Positions 10,983-25,100 of a stretch of DNA of 64,000 nucleotides are shown here, piece by piece (position 1 is the stretch's first letter; each line of letters begins with the position of its first letter). The translations under genes and the position numbers were made by a program. The notes under the pieces are model-generated. The model did not search any database. It was not told the DNA's origin and saw only the letters and a program-made list of their open reading frames with translations. The stretch comes from Setaria digitata (lineage: Eukaryota; Nematoda; Chromadorea; Rhabditida; Setariidae). The stretch spans positions 124,001-188,000 of the forward strand of contig RCAB01000037.1 of the NCBI GenBank assembly GCA_003640385.1. The letters run 5' to 3'.

Positions 10983-13666
10983 TTAGAAGTTTATTTCAGA
11001 AGAGTAAACTGACATGAAGTAGATGAAGGAAAGACCAAAGAGGAGACCTGCACTCTGTAATATGGTGACAATTATACTTTCATTAAAATTATTTGTAATT
11101 AGCTCACTTGTTGCTTCGCGCATTTCTGGAATCTGAAAGAACATCTGCAATACTAATCAACGATTTTTAGAAATAGAAACACTGACTAAAAATTAGTAGA
11201 GAAATTTTCTCTGAATAAGTGAGTATTTTCTTTTGCGTTTTTTTTTTTTTTAAGTTGTATAATTTAGAAAATTTGCTCCGTTGACGAAAAATAATATGAG
11301 TCTCTTGACTTCCCAGCAAGAAGCATGTAAGTGAATCTTGCCTTCAGATTCAGGAAGACTACCAAAGAGTACATCAGTCTATTCCTATATTCCAATTCCG
11401 TATTTGATACGAAAACTCTTCTATGCATATGAAAAAATAAAACACAAGTAGAAAAACCAACCAAGGTGCCCAGAAAAACATAGAGATACATTCCAGATGA
11501 AATAGCAAAAACGAATGTATCAGCACCCTCGCTATAATCATCTAATAAGGCACCAATGACAAATCCAAGATAACTTAGCCCTCCCGGTATTAAATTTAAG
11601 AGTAATGTTTTCTTGAATCCCAGTCCTGAACGAACCAAAATAGCAAGTGTGCCTGAAAATAATGCATTGAAGAAATCTGTAAGGTAATTTATAAAACCCA
11701 AGTAATGTACTGCTGTTGCATCATCTCTTTATCAGCAAGCATTTCGAGGACAGCACACCAAAGTTCGGCTTCCAGTAAGTAATAGTAAGGGATGTAAATA
11801 CTAACCTAATTCTTGCGGGAACTGTTGCGCGATGCAAGCAATACCGATGCTGAGACCGCGACCGAGAGAATCCGCGAAGGCGACCCCGTTACTCATACCG
11901 TCAACGAAGTTATTAGCCGACGACCCGAACAAGATCATGTAAGCGATACTTGAAATTTCCAGCGCTTCTGGCCGAACTTCCATTTGTTCAACCACCGCTA
12001 CCGACACACTTATTGTATCTCCTTCGCTTATCTTAATAATTGTGGGAAAATTTTCAACTCATTCTAATTTTTAAATTTTTTGAAAATTTTGAGAATTTAT
12101 TGTTTGCGAAGGAAAATGAAATAGTTTAATATTTGATTCATTTGATCATAATAATTAAAAATTGCACCTGATTCTTGCGCCGATGAGAAAATTTTGGGGA
12201 GGAGGAAAAGATTTTCGCAATCGGTTGGTTCACCTGCAACGTGTTGTGATTCCCTGAACAATTCCCATCCTCTACATGTATGATTGGAACTCTTTTATGT
12301 GTTGAAAACTGCAAGAAAAAAACGTTTGAAAACTTTTAGTCAAATTTACGAAGTACTTTTCAACAGATGCCTTTATAATCAAGATTCAATCAGAAGTATT
12401 TAGGAAATTTCCCTTATTGACTAAACTACAAGTTTTCATATACGCGGTAAAAAAATCATACCGTTCTAGTGATGGCTGAATTAACTGCTGCACTTTCGAT
12501 CTCGGCCTGAAATTCATTTATTTATTACCAACGATTCTTTTTTTATTTCTGTAGAAAATTAATAGCGGCTAATTTAATTAATTGAAGTAAGGAGAATATA
12601 GGTCACCAAATTTTGTTTATGGATTTAAGAAGACCTGAATTTGTTCGATTTCATCTTTTGTATGAGAATTTTCACGACTTTTTAGTTTAGGAATTGCGTT
12701 CGCAGAATTCGTGTTGTTTTTCTCATTGCTTTCCGATATTCTGCGTGATTTCTGTCGCTATAACACTATTTTCATTTGTAAGAAACTTCACCAAATTTTA
12801 CAGAAATCTAGGATAAAATGAAATTCTGAAATAAGGAAAAGAGCGTTCTTATTGGGAAAATTTCTACCGTGCTGTAAATTAGCACATAACAAAGAAAATT
12901 TTCTGATAATTAGAAAAGAATTGTTTATAAATAAAAAAATTTTATTTTAAATTTCCAATTCAAGTGAATACAAACTCGTTTAATTTCCATTGCAAATTTC
13001 AGGATTCTATCAACAGCAAAAAATGCATATAATGACCCGAGAACAATCAATGATTTCAATAATCCTTCACCTTCTGGTACCTCGAACGCCTAAAAATATC
13101 TGCCTATAAACTGGATAAAGTCGTTGTTTTCAAAAAATTCTGACACGTCTCAAACTAAACTGCTCTCGTGTAAAAGGGAAACTTACGTGTGGCAACATGA
13201 TGAAAATGACGGAACCGGAAAGTGCTCCAATACCGAGTGCTACCAGAAAGGTCATGACAAGTTCGTAAAGCTTTTTGTTCAGTAGTGGCACAAATAGAAT
13301 ACACAGCGGCGAAGCAAATGCTGAGATAGTTACAATGACCATACCGACGCCCCATGCTATAAGTTAATTCAACATTAATTACTTAAATTAATTCGCTTTT
13401 TAAGGCTTAATTCCTAATGACTCTTCAATTTGAAATTGATTTCAACTGTTCTGTGCTTTGAATTCCACAATCTACAAGCAGTTTCAGACCTAATGCAAGT
13501 TATTTCAAAATATAAAGCACTGAATTTCGAGGGCAAGTGTCAGTTTACAGTCTGCGCTGACTAATATACACACAGTAATGAGTACATAAAATGTAATACT
13601 TTGCCAAGCTTCTGGTTTCAGTGCCAACTGGTTGGATGATAATGTATTATTCATTAGCAGATCCAT
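10983..13666 (-). CDS. ZIP (SLC39) family metal transporter, divergent metal site
   Basis: Multi-pass membrane protein of the LIV-1/ZIP8-ZIP14-like branch of SLC39, which moves Zn, Fe or Mn into the cytosol. Exons from the 5' end: 13600-13666, 13187-13356, 12976-13089, 12635-12751, 12462-12506, 12168-12291, 11806-12021, 11462-11676, 10983-11132; 405 residues, in frame. Seen in order: WGVGMVIVTIS (TM1), FLVALGIGALSG (TM2), an HAFEVPEGEG loop then VLGSLYAFF (TM3), a polar cytosolic loop, NNFVDG (TM4), QQFPQELGD (TM5), FVFAISSGMYLYV, IPEMREA and LQSAGLLFGLSF. Typical ZIPs have HNFxDG and (H/E)E(F/L)PHELGD; here the histidines are Asn and Gln and the paired acid/His residues are Gln, while the Asp and the final Glu remain. 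No signal peptide is seen. The first exon and two loop exons are the least certain. Confidence 0.85.
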
Positions 13667-16194
13667 GAAAACAGTTATCAGCTATGTTTCTTTTAAAATT
13701 CAAAATAATTTCAGAATCATCAAACGCTTCTTTCCTTAAATGAATTACCGAAAAATCAAAAACATTTTCGAGGCTTTTTTATTTTAAAGAAATATAGTAT
13801 TGATTATTTAAAAAAAATGCAAAGGATAGAATGAAACATGGAAAACCACATAAAAACATTTCAAAAACACATAAAAAACTATTTTAATAAGCGAAACTTT
13901 TGTAACAATGGATTTATCATTAATGTCTTCTTGCACCACGAAGTAGAGAAGTTATCCTTTCTCGTGCTATGTTGAAGTAGATGTCAGAGATGTCAACATT
14001 GGATACATTTTGGTTGAACCACCACTGGCTATTTGCTAGAAAATTTGCCGTGAAAAAACTTCCCGACAACATTATACTTAGTGTTTTTATGCTAGCATAA
14101 TAATGCAAACTGACTAACTTAACACCAGTGATGCTTTTGCGTAGATTGCAAAAGAGAAAATGGCAGTATATGCATTTATAATTACAAAATGTTGGGCACA
14201 TTATTTTTGGCGAGGAGTCCAGTGATCGAGAGACGAACTTGGTGCATTTGTATATGCAGAGGCAGGTATTATATATTATATACACATCTCCAAAAAATTA
14301 TTTACACATATACACCTGAGTCAGGTAATTCTTTTGATTGTTTGCCTTTTTTCGTGCAGTTAAAAAGTTCTACCTCTCTTCACAACAGATTCGATGAGCA
14401 AAAATAAATGCAGCTTGTATATTGTTACGAAATTTTGACAATATAAATGGAAACACTAGTAGTGACTAGTAATGAGTACTGTCTAATTCTACAAGTTAGG
14501 GCAGAATTCATACTGATCGCTACTGAAAAACTTCTTAAGAGTGTGGTCTTTTTCAAAGAAAGATGGAACATAACTCAAAAGTATGAGTGGAATTAAGGAA
14601 GCAGTCGTAAAGTGAGAGATTGGAAACGACACTTCTCATGTGAATTCACAATCTCCGATCGCTTTTTATGAATTAAATGTATCATCATCTTATAGCCAGC
14701 AATGTTTATGACCGCCAGCGTAATGCAAATAAATGTTCAGTAGTTGTATAGTGGTGGCAAAATAAATATTGCTTTTTGACTAAGGAAGCAACAAAGATCA
14801 CATTCTATTCATAGCATGTTCAGATAAATTAATACGCATATCGTACCGCTTCTCCAGCGCAGTGTCACAAAATATAAGAGGAAAAATCCAGTCCAGGCTA
14901 TGTATAAATGTAAGATAGAGCCAGATAGATAGCTCAGATCCCTGCTACCCATAAATCATTCATCTCTGTGTATCAAAATAATATCGCTTTTGCCGGTCTG
15001 ATGTTATGAAGATTCCATCTAATGCTTAACGATGGCTAAGTTTGCCACAAAGATTTGATTGTAAAATCGTGTATTCGAAGGTCAACTGGGATGCACAACT
15101 TCAAAGGTAGTTGCCCATTAGAAGATTACTAGTTCTACAGTGATATTTATGAATAAGGTCTGTGAAATGCAATATCAGTTAGCCTTCTTAAAACAGTTTG
15201 TAACTGGAAAACTTGAAGAACTGTTTATTACGATCACTTCCGAGCTGAAAGCCACCACTAATAACACAACTTTTATTTATTGGTACTAAGAAGCAGCGTT
15301 TCAACGAAAGCAACGTTTTATTAAATATCTCATTGATTAAACAAACTGCGTAAAAAAAAAATTATGTCTGGTAATTCTAGTTATAAAATTAATGTAAAAA
15401 CTAATGATCACTTTTATAAAGATTTGCACAAAGTAAATAAGAGCATTATAAATATCTGTAATGGAAAGGGAGTGTTTAGGTCATACAAAAACTTCTAGCC
15501 AATAAATATTAAGGTTCGTCCCAAACATGTGAATTTGTACAGTGAATGTCCAATGTTTTGAGAACTTTCAAAACTTGTGAATCACATTCTCAGTGTTTTG
15601 AAAACGACTTGCCAATCGCTATAACTCTTCCAGCATTTTTTAATTATTCCACGAATCCAATTCTCTAATAGTACGAGCACAGTGAACTTTTAAAACTCTA
15701 CCAAGTTTTCTCAAGAATATTTCTGGAAAGGACGAAAACGAAAGAACAGCGGAGATACCATATTTAAAATATCCTTTAAGAGATCTCAAATTCGCATAAA
15801 ACAAGAACAGTGGTGAGATCTGAAAGATTTATGAAAAAAACAATTAAAAGCTTTCCATATAAAGCAGCATACCCTATATCTAGAAAGAGATTAAAAATAT
15901 AAGACATAAGAACATAAGAATTTATTCTTATTCCTATATTATAAAGAAAAAAAACAAAGAAAGAAGAATATCTGTGGATGTTTGGAAGAAAAGAGGGCAA
16001 AAAGGGAAGTAATGAGCAGTGAATAACTTGTATGACCATATGATACTAAAATCCATCTTAATAAATATCGAACGCTATTATATCATCAAGACTTCAGAAA
16101 AATCTTCACTATTAAAAGCAGTGCTTCGATTATGATAAAGGGAGAAACTGTATGTGACGTTGAATTTACATCACAAGCAGAAAACTCTATACGT
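13667..16194. other. Intergenic between two minus-strand genes
   Basis: Mostly featureless A+T-rich sequence. On the minus strand a frame ending at 13920 (about 40 codons, with SQWWFNQNVSNVDISD and ITSLLRGARRH) follows a plausible CTAG acceptor and looks somewhat coding. It could be an orphan exon or a tiny gene, but I found no partner exon with matching phase. Confidence 0.3.
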
Positions 16195-19100
16195 TCATTT
16201 TCGTTTTTTATTTTTGCGACGAGAACTATTAATACGGCCACCGCTACCATCACTGTTGTATCTGTTATTCACATTATCTAAAAATGATTTTGATTATAAT
16301 GCTAATTACATTGTGTATCTCTAATAAACATCAATTGTACTACAATTTCGCTACCACAATATAATCAGTGCATCCAACTAAATTTACTATTTTTTAACAT
16401 TAAATTGAAGAAATTAGTATTAAGAAAATTCCAGAAAAGTATGGTTGGGGAAGTATCAAAAGCTTCACCACTGGTGAAATGCCAGACAAATGAAGGGACA
16501 AAGAAATAAAAGGAATACCACCTTCAAAATGAAGCCTTCCACTTTCACGCGCGTTGTCATTTGTTGTTGAGAGATGTGGTAAAGCTCCATATTTCGCTTT
16601 TGGCATCGCGACTAATTTCCGTTCATTGTTCTTCTTGCTATTATGTAAACGATTTTCGATTATAGCTGATACTGATGGATCTTTTATCAATCGTGTGCCG
16701 GCCTGATAACCAAAGCAATGACGAACTTATGTATTTCCCATTGGAAAAATAAGCGCAATAGGTCATAAATCACATCAGTAAAGAAAATCGCTTATTCAAT
16801 TCCTAAACATTTCGAAATGGAATAGGATAAATACTGACGTAAAATTTGATTAGCAAAATGCTCCTATAAAGCAAATTTGAATAAATTATACCAAAAAAAT
16901 TGTGTTTTGTCCTGAAGTCTCCAAAAGGCGATGGTTGGAAGATTCTCGAACAGTATTAACACCTGCACTTTTTAAGTCTGAAAAATAAAGCTCAGATTTT
17001 CGAATTTTACCTCGCGAATGTATTTCTTATCATTATTGCATTAAATTTATTTGCTTTAACAATATAACAGATTTGGACTTCATGCTTTCAACCATGAAAA
17101 AATAAAAAGGATTTCTTGAGTTCTTAATGGTCTATCTAAAATTTACTATTTCAATCTCGTTGACTGCAATTCATTCCAAAAAAAGGTTCAATAAAGTAAA
17201 TGAATTAAGGAAAGAGAAGAGAAAGGAAAAAAAATCCACCTATACCAAAAGTGTAAAATGCTGTTTTCATTTTATGTTAGCTGGAACATTTGAAGGAAAA
17301 GAGAATTTGTTACTGACAAAATATCAGAGATAGTGTCCTCAAGGAAATGATCTAATCACTAATCTTGATTCCAAATATAACAACACAGGCAAAAAAGGAA
17401 GGATGAAGAAAAGAGAAAAGATGAATAAAATACAATTCATTCTCGTTACAAAAAAATTGATACGATTCGCAGATCAATCTTTGTTTTTTTTTCTTGAATT
17501 CGGTTACCATACTGTAATTTATTCCAACTTTTATAAAAATAAAAAAGCCACTGTTTTAATTCTTATTATGCTAGGCTCGATTCCACTAACGAAATTCTTT
17601 CTGTGGCCGCTATTGGAAGTACGGAAATTGCCTCCTTCCATACCTCATTACCGCCCTGAAAAAGCATCCTTCAGGTGCACAGTACAACTATTCGAGATAC
17701 ACCACGGGTTTCCCATCAAATCAATCAATCTCCATTCCCTCACTTAATTTATTGCTCAATTCGACCCCTTTCTTAATTCGAACATATCTCAAGCAATGAT
17801 TTGTTGTGATTCTTCAAAGACTTAGTCTTCTTTCTTTTCGCACAATTTCCTGTAAATACACTGTTGTTTCCAGTTGAATGTCGTCTCTTCAGCTGTTTTT
17901 TCCTCCGTTTTATACACGCTTTTTCATTTACGATACCAATAATTTCTTACTCTTCTCAGCGTTACTACTTGTTGCAAATACTCTACCACGCACTTTGTTA
18001 CACTCTTTATCATAACCTGTCATCGCTTACTGCTCCTGCGCATTTTATTTTCGTACTAGTTGCTGGACTTTTGAGATGCTTTCTCCCATTTCTTACAGAA
18101 TCTGTTCCGTTCAAAACCTGCTTTAACTCCTGTCCACTGTGAAAACCAAAGTTTACAAAACGATTACAAAAAAGATAAGGAGAAAATGAATGAAGGAAAT
18201 AAATAAAAATATAAATATTAAATTCATATCGTACACAAAAACAGACACATGCACTCATTAAAAGAATGATAGAATGCAGAAAACTCATCTTCAGGTGAAC
18301 ATATGGGTCTCTAACGAGTTCGTGAAGAAATATTTAAGTAAATTATTACTTGTACTATATCCAGCAAACAGGAAAGAATGTTACAGAAATACTTGAACAG
18401 GAACAAAGCACCGAAGCTTTTTTACTAGAAAACTGCTCAAAAACTTGGTGAAAGAAATCTCACATATATATATACATCAAATGATATAAAAAAACAGGCA
18501 TTCTTCCTTTCTTCCTATCCTTTGGAATAATTTTTTGAAGCAAATTAAGTTTAAAATGAACGATATGTTTTTACATGTTGGACTTTAAATTTAGTAAAGA
18601 ACTTTGGATAGATTTGAATTATCTTGCAAGTAGTTTTAAAAAAAAAAGTAAATACCGGCAGTGCTTGAAAAGAGGGAGGTGTCATCCACTGAAGACATTC
18701 GCTGATCGGAATCAGAAGTCACACACTGATACTCACAGGACGGTAAAATGTTATTTACTGTTTTCTCCTTTGCACCTTGACCCTGAAGTGAAAAGAATGG
18801 AATTGAATCTATGATAATTTTCATGATCTTTCAGTTAAATCCCCAACTACTGCCGCGAATGAAAGGAAAAAAATCCTTCCGTTTTAAATGGCATCAGTAC
18901 TCTTTCAGCAAACTGACAGCAATGAACTAAACATTAATGGAAAATCGAATCCATCTTAGTCATTTAAAATATTACCGAAATCCTCCTTTTGAATCCCTGG
19001 ATGATATGAATAAATTCAATAAAAATATCTTACCACCAAAGCCATACTGATGATTTCATCAAAACTTGTGCCAAGTTTCATTCGTCCCAATTCAATATGG

Positions 19101-22100
19101 TAATTAGTCAACTGTATCAATAATATCTTCAAGTAAGGCGGCAACTGCAACTTATGCATTACAGTAGTGAATTTTTAATAATTTTAAGTGCTTAACAGTT
19201 TTTGACAGACCTAATTAAAATAGTAAAAGTTCAAGTTGCAGCTGAAACTGATCAAAATAAAATTCTTATTGCAATGAAACATATTAAGAACGAACTTCAA
19301 TAACATGGTTTGTAAGAATAACCGCCGCGATATAAAGATGGATCAATTCTGTTCCGACACGTACCTCACGACTAATATTCACATCGTTTGGAATCACCCT
19401 TGGTTCCCTGTGGAAAACTTGCATTTGAATTGCTAAACGGCATAAAAATTTATAAAAAAAATTAAAAGTGATTATATCGTAATAGCTATTGATGAGCAAC
19501 ATTTGTAATTTCAACTCTTTTACTTGATTTCAACTTTGTATTTCAGACAACTTCTGCGCAAATCAATCATTTCCTTCTCCATGTGATCTTTTACAAGTTC
19601 ACAAAATAGTTTCAGCAATTTCACTGCCACCTTAAAGTTAAGCAAACAGTAGCATTATCTGAAACAGCAATAAGTCACATTTGTAAGAGTGAAATTCACG
19701 AAAACCGACAACAAACGAAATAAATCGAAATGATTTCTCTTTGAAAACAATTGTAAAGCTTTTATTTGATCTTAATGATGTGCATTTTTGGTTCAAATTT
19801 AATACCTCGCATTCCAGAACACATTTTTGCTAACATCAAGTAGAAATATTATGAACATTTTAGGAGTGGAAATTTAAGGAATAACGATCATTAATGATCG
19901 CCATCCGCAGTTCTTGAGACCTACTTCATTTTCAATTTCCAATACACCAAATGGTACAGCGGTCATATCGTCTGTACTTTTTTTATCATAATGTATAGCA
20001 CAGATTGTGGCCTCCTGAATCAATAACAATGGTTCGATAAGTCTAAGTCCTAAAAATAAACATCAGTTTTGTTTTAGAGATGAAGACACTAATAAAAGAA
20101 ACCGTACAAGAAACGGATAGGTATTTAAAGAAAAAGTAAAATTTTTGAACTATTAGAAATCTGTTAAACTACAACACACAGAACTATTATATTTTTAAAA
20201 CTCTTTTACAAATTCATTTCGAACTTTTGAATATTACTCCGTCATAAAATTGCATTAAGTAAGAATAATGCATAACTTATTAGATGAAAAACACAGGCAA
20301 CAAACCATAGAAAGAACTTTCTGAAATATCAGTTAGCAAAAATATTGTTTGACGAGGCGGATCCAAGTGATTAACAATTGCTTTAATAATTTCTACCAAG
20401 TTACCCATCTTGCTGCTTGGAAATTTGTTGTGATCTCGAATAACGTCCACAAGTGCACCCGAAATATCACACCCATCAATACTTATTGAAGTTGAAAAGC
20501 CTGGAAAATATCGTTGTCTAGATAAAAGAGAAACTTGAGACCAAACCTTGCATATATTTAATCTCTTATTTATCTAATGAGGAATCGGAATGATTATATT
20601 AAAGGAAAAGTCCAAATATATTTAGAACCCAATTTGTTATAGGTAAACACAAATCTCTTACCGTCTCTCACTATTTCCAACGTCAAGTCAGAATTAATTA
20701 TTGCCAACTCAAAAAGTTTTCGTAAGAGACTTCGACCAGAAACATCATTATCTGTAATAGATTCCACTACTTTCATTGTTTGTTTCTTTTCATCCTTCAG
20801 GGCTTCGTAAAGCAATCGTGGGATCTAAATTATAAAACATCTTTCATTTATTGAGAGAAAAAAAAGCATTCATAACGAATATTCAAATTTTTAACAATTA
20901 AAATTTCTGATCCTAAGCAGCGAAAACGTTTTCTAACACAGCAATTTCAGTGCTTACTTCGGATAACAAATTGAAAAGTCTCAAAAAGATAAAAAAAAAA
21001 AAAAAGAAAAAAAGATAAACATTAAAATCAAACACATAACACTCCAATCACCTCTCTTGTGTAAGACACAAGACATTTGTAAAACCAAGAAGCAAGAGCA
21101 TATTTGTAAGTCCAAGATGACTCCTTAAAGCAATACAACAAACTGTTGAATGTCTCTGTCTCAATAATCACGCCATCTTCTGAAAATAAAAGATAACTGA
21201 AGTAACTCTAATAATTTTAAATCTGCATTGGAAGTAATAAGATATCAAACTCTGAACAACACTATAAATTATTTTAATCTACTTTAGATCACACCCTTAA
21301 GTCGTTCGCCCAGTAATCGCAAGCAATCTTGACAAGAACTAATAAGAGTATAATCGAAATCTTCATTTTCATTTATTACATCCAACAAAGTTGAAATTAA
21401 CTGTCGGATGGAAACTCCAGAACTGCTCACCACCAAATCTCCTTGTTCAGCAGGGCACAGCCTTATACCTAAAAAATCGCAACAGAGAGCAATGATTTAA
21501 GCTTTAAGTTTAAACTGATGTTATTGAAATGTCGATTATGACTTTTTAAGCAACCATGTCTAAGAGAGGTTCATTTAGACAATACCGATCTCTCATTTTG
21601 TCTCTTGTATTCCAACATGAATTTGGCGAGTTATACCGTCTTACCTTCTTCAGTTTTCCAGATTATTGGTGTACGTCTCGCACCAACAGGTGCTAATAAC
21701 TTCTTTCCAATTTCTACCGCAATTTCTTGGTAAAATACTTCCTTCAGTGCTGGCAGGACAAGATGATTTAGGATTAAAGATCCGTCTACAAGGGCAAAAT
21801 CAAGAACGACACCCAAAAGTGCTGTGGAAGCTTCAGCACTGTCATTTTCTTCTTTCTCTACAACAAGTTTCAATTATGACCCCAAAATATATAAAAAGAT
21901 TGTGTGAACAAGGAAATCACTTGAAATAATATCATTTTCATTTTCCTTATATTCCTTATAGTGTTAATGATTCACTTGGAGAATTTAATAAAGTAGCACA
22001 TCTTCAAGTCTTCATTTATCATATACTTGCTACAACATTTGAACAATTAAAATTTAACATCTTAAAATAAAAACTGACCTGGTTCGTTCTTTTCATCCTT

Positions 22101-25100
22101 CAGTAATGCATGACGTTCACGACTCAGTGCCACACACATATATATGAAATTTCGACGTTTTGCGTCACAGTGCATTGAAGACCGTTCGGTAGTTAAAATA
22201 TGCCTTAAATCGAATATAAAAAAGATGCGCTTATGCTTTAAGATTGTGCGTGTGTGTATTTAAAAGCTCAAAGCATCAACAAGTGATACTTTATCTCTTA
22301 GCATCATTACTTGATGTGCTTAAGCTTCAGATTGAAAATTCTGTTATAAATCTCAAACCTCAACGCAAACATCAGAATGGGCGCCTTACGCTTAGTACTG
22401 CTATCCTCCTCAAACGTTGTTTCCAGTTGAATGCTGCAGTACTGCGGCACTTTACGCAAAATCTTCAATTTTAGTAAATGATTAAGAAGAGATAAATTAA
22501 TTAAAAAGAAACATAAAACTAAATATTTGAAATTATGCGACATACCCTAATAAGATTTGGTACGATTAGCATGTTCTCCAAACACTGAAGGAAGAGAGAT
22601 ATCAGTGTATCAGTTGGTGAAATCATTAGAAGCCATGCACACTGTAAAAGAAAAATAAAGCATTTTTCAAACAAAACTGCTTGGTTAAATTTTTAAGTGG
22701 TCAAATTTCTGTTTTTTGATCAATATATGAAGAAATTGGAAAAATGCATTTAATAAATGTCTAATAAAACTTTTCACTACATATTACTACAATTAATAGA
22801 TGGTGACTTCATCAATCGCTTTCCTCATCTTGACTGGATTCGTATGAAGTTGTGCATGATCCTCAAGATAATTGAGAAGATTTTTCATGTCTTCTTCGAA
22901 GTCCTGCATATGAAGTTCTTATAAAATAATGAATCCAGTATAACAAAAAAGGTATAATAAAATCATTGATCCAATCAAATCACCAACATGTTCATAATAT
23001 TATATTACGCTTTCCCGCTAATGCACTCGCACAGCCCACTACATATAACTGGGTGGCAAAACCGACTACCAGCAATTCAGAAGTTTCTAAAATACTTGTA
23101 ATACTAAAAAGTTCCCCGCAAAAGTCATAGATTACAGAATTTATTTTCTAAATTCGGAACGAAATACCTGATAGAAGTGTTTGAAGGTTTTCAGTTCACC
23201 ATTTACTTCTCGAAAATTTTCATAAAAATAGGTCATTACGGTGTCCCAATCGCTACAACCATACGCAATACATTTCAGAACTTTCAAAAATTCACCAACA
23301 ACACGCAAGTCGACCATCGCTTGAACTGTGGGTAAAAGATAACATGCTCTATAAAGTTTCAGATTGATTATCATTAAAAAAAATATTGAACATTAACCAG
23401 AACAGCGCCAGTCAATAATTCCATCTAAACCTACTGGAAAAAAATATCAAATCATGTAAACAGCTTTATTGTGTCGGTAGCCAATCATTATTTGTTAACT
23501 TCAGATTTCCAAATACCGAAAAGATGCATAAAAATTACTTTTTAAACACAGCAAAATCGACTTTTTCAGTTAAATTGAAATCGACAAGTCTACGCATCTC
23601 AGTTATATCGAAATCGTGAGCTTTGATTTTACTGACAAGTTTCTCCATTGCTTCCGTAAATTTTGTAGTATTTTCGTTTACATCAGTTTCCTGTAAAAAA
23701 AAAAAAAAAAAAAGTAAAATTAATAAGAATGAGTACTGATACACATGTTAGTTTATATAATAGCAAACTGATAAAAGAATTGGAATATTAACCTGAGCAA
23801 TTAGAACTCCTGATATGGAAAACAAAAAAGTCCAGTGTGCAAAAACAGAGTCTGTCTCTTCACCAGGTAATGTTTTCTACAAAAATGAAATCAATAAGAA
23901 GTGTATACCGTAAAATCTTATAAGGGACTTTTGAATGGAAGACGACTGCTTATTTAACTAAACTTTAATTACCTGTCCATACATTTCCATAACTGCTCTT
24001 GGCAACTTCTTCTTCAAACCATCTAGTCCTGTAGCATTACTCATAACTTTAGCAGATAAAGAGGATGTAAGGAAAATGGAATCTCATTCAGAAATAACTT
24101 CTTGAAATCGAAATTGCGCAAAAGATATCACTTACCTCTCTGATCCAAAAGTCGTGTAGCGGTAGTGCAAATCCTTTCAAGTTCATCTACTTCATCTGAT
24201 GAGAACAAATATGGAATATGCCTGAAATTTGAAGGAGGAATTAAGGAATTTCGGTACGAAAGTCACTATCTTCACGCGATTTAAAAGAACTTGAACAATT
24301 TTGACTAGTTTTTTTTTAGTGGAAATTGTGCGTAGAGATCCTAGTCATTTAATTAAGTTTACGCTAATAACAGCTGAAAACCTGAAAAATAATAAAAAGA
24401 CCTGATGCCGTATACTGCATGAAAAAGGAAAAGACAATTGGAAAGTACTTCATTGAGCTTCTCTCCACTGCATTTTTCATACAAAACCCATGCATCCTTA
24501 ACCTTCAGAGCAACATTTATGCTGCAAAAAAAGATAAGTCAATAGCCCAAATTTTTAAAAATTCCGCTCAAAAATTACATTAAAATATTGCTAATACAAA
24601 TTACCTTTCTGAAAAAATCAAAAACTATGTTTTGAAAATTGTTCATACAAAAACAGCATTTTCAAAATTACATAAAAGTCGCGTTTTGACGCCTCGGGTA
24701 CACTGTTTTAATACACTGATCCTATCATCATACTTTTAACTGCAACATACTGAATATGCTATTTGTGCAGAATTTACATATTATTTTGCTACCAACCACG
24801 AAAAAGGAATCACCTATTTTCTTCAGCATACGCAATAATTGCAGTACTTGTGCTCGCTGAGATTAGCTGAGTGATACCGCGAATCGCTTTGCGAACTTTT
24901 AGTCTTTCATCAGATTGAAGTTCGGCACACCAAAGCATTTCAATTAATTCTTTCAACGTCCGATTACGTAAGCAGTATTTTACCAGCTCACTTGCTGATG
25001 TGTATAGTCCGCTAGCATTTTTTAGAATAGCAGAAAAACGATCCAGCTATTGAAACGAATATAACGATTAATATACCAAAATTATTAAAAATGGAAAAGA

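Noticed and set aside
11264..11701. 145-codon minus-strand ORF as the intact end of the ZIP gene
   Set aside because: Its last 65 or so codons run through an intron; splicing from 11462 to 11132 restores the ZIP motif IPEM and the final membrane helix.
17403..17747. 114-codon plus-strand ORF
   Set aside because: Lies inside an intron of the 26-exon minus gene, with no splice context, leader or family signature.
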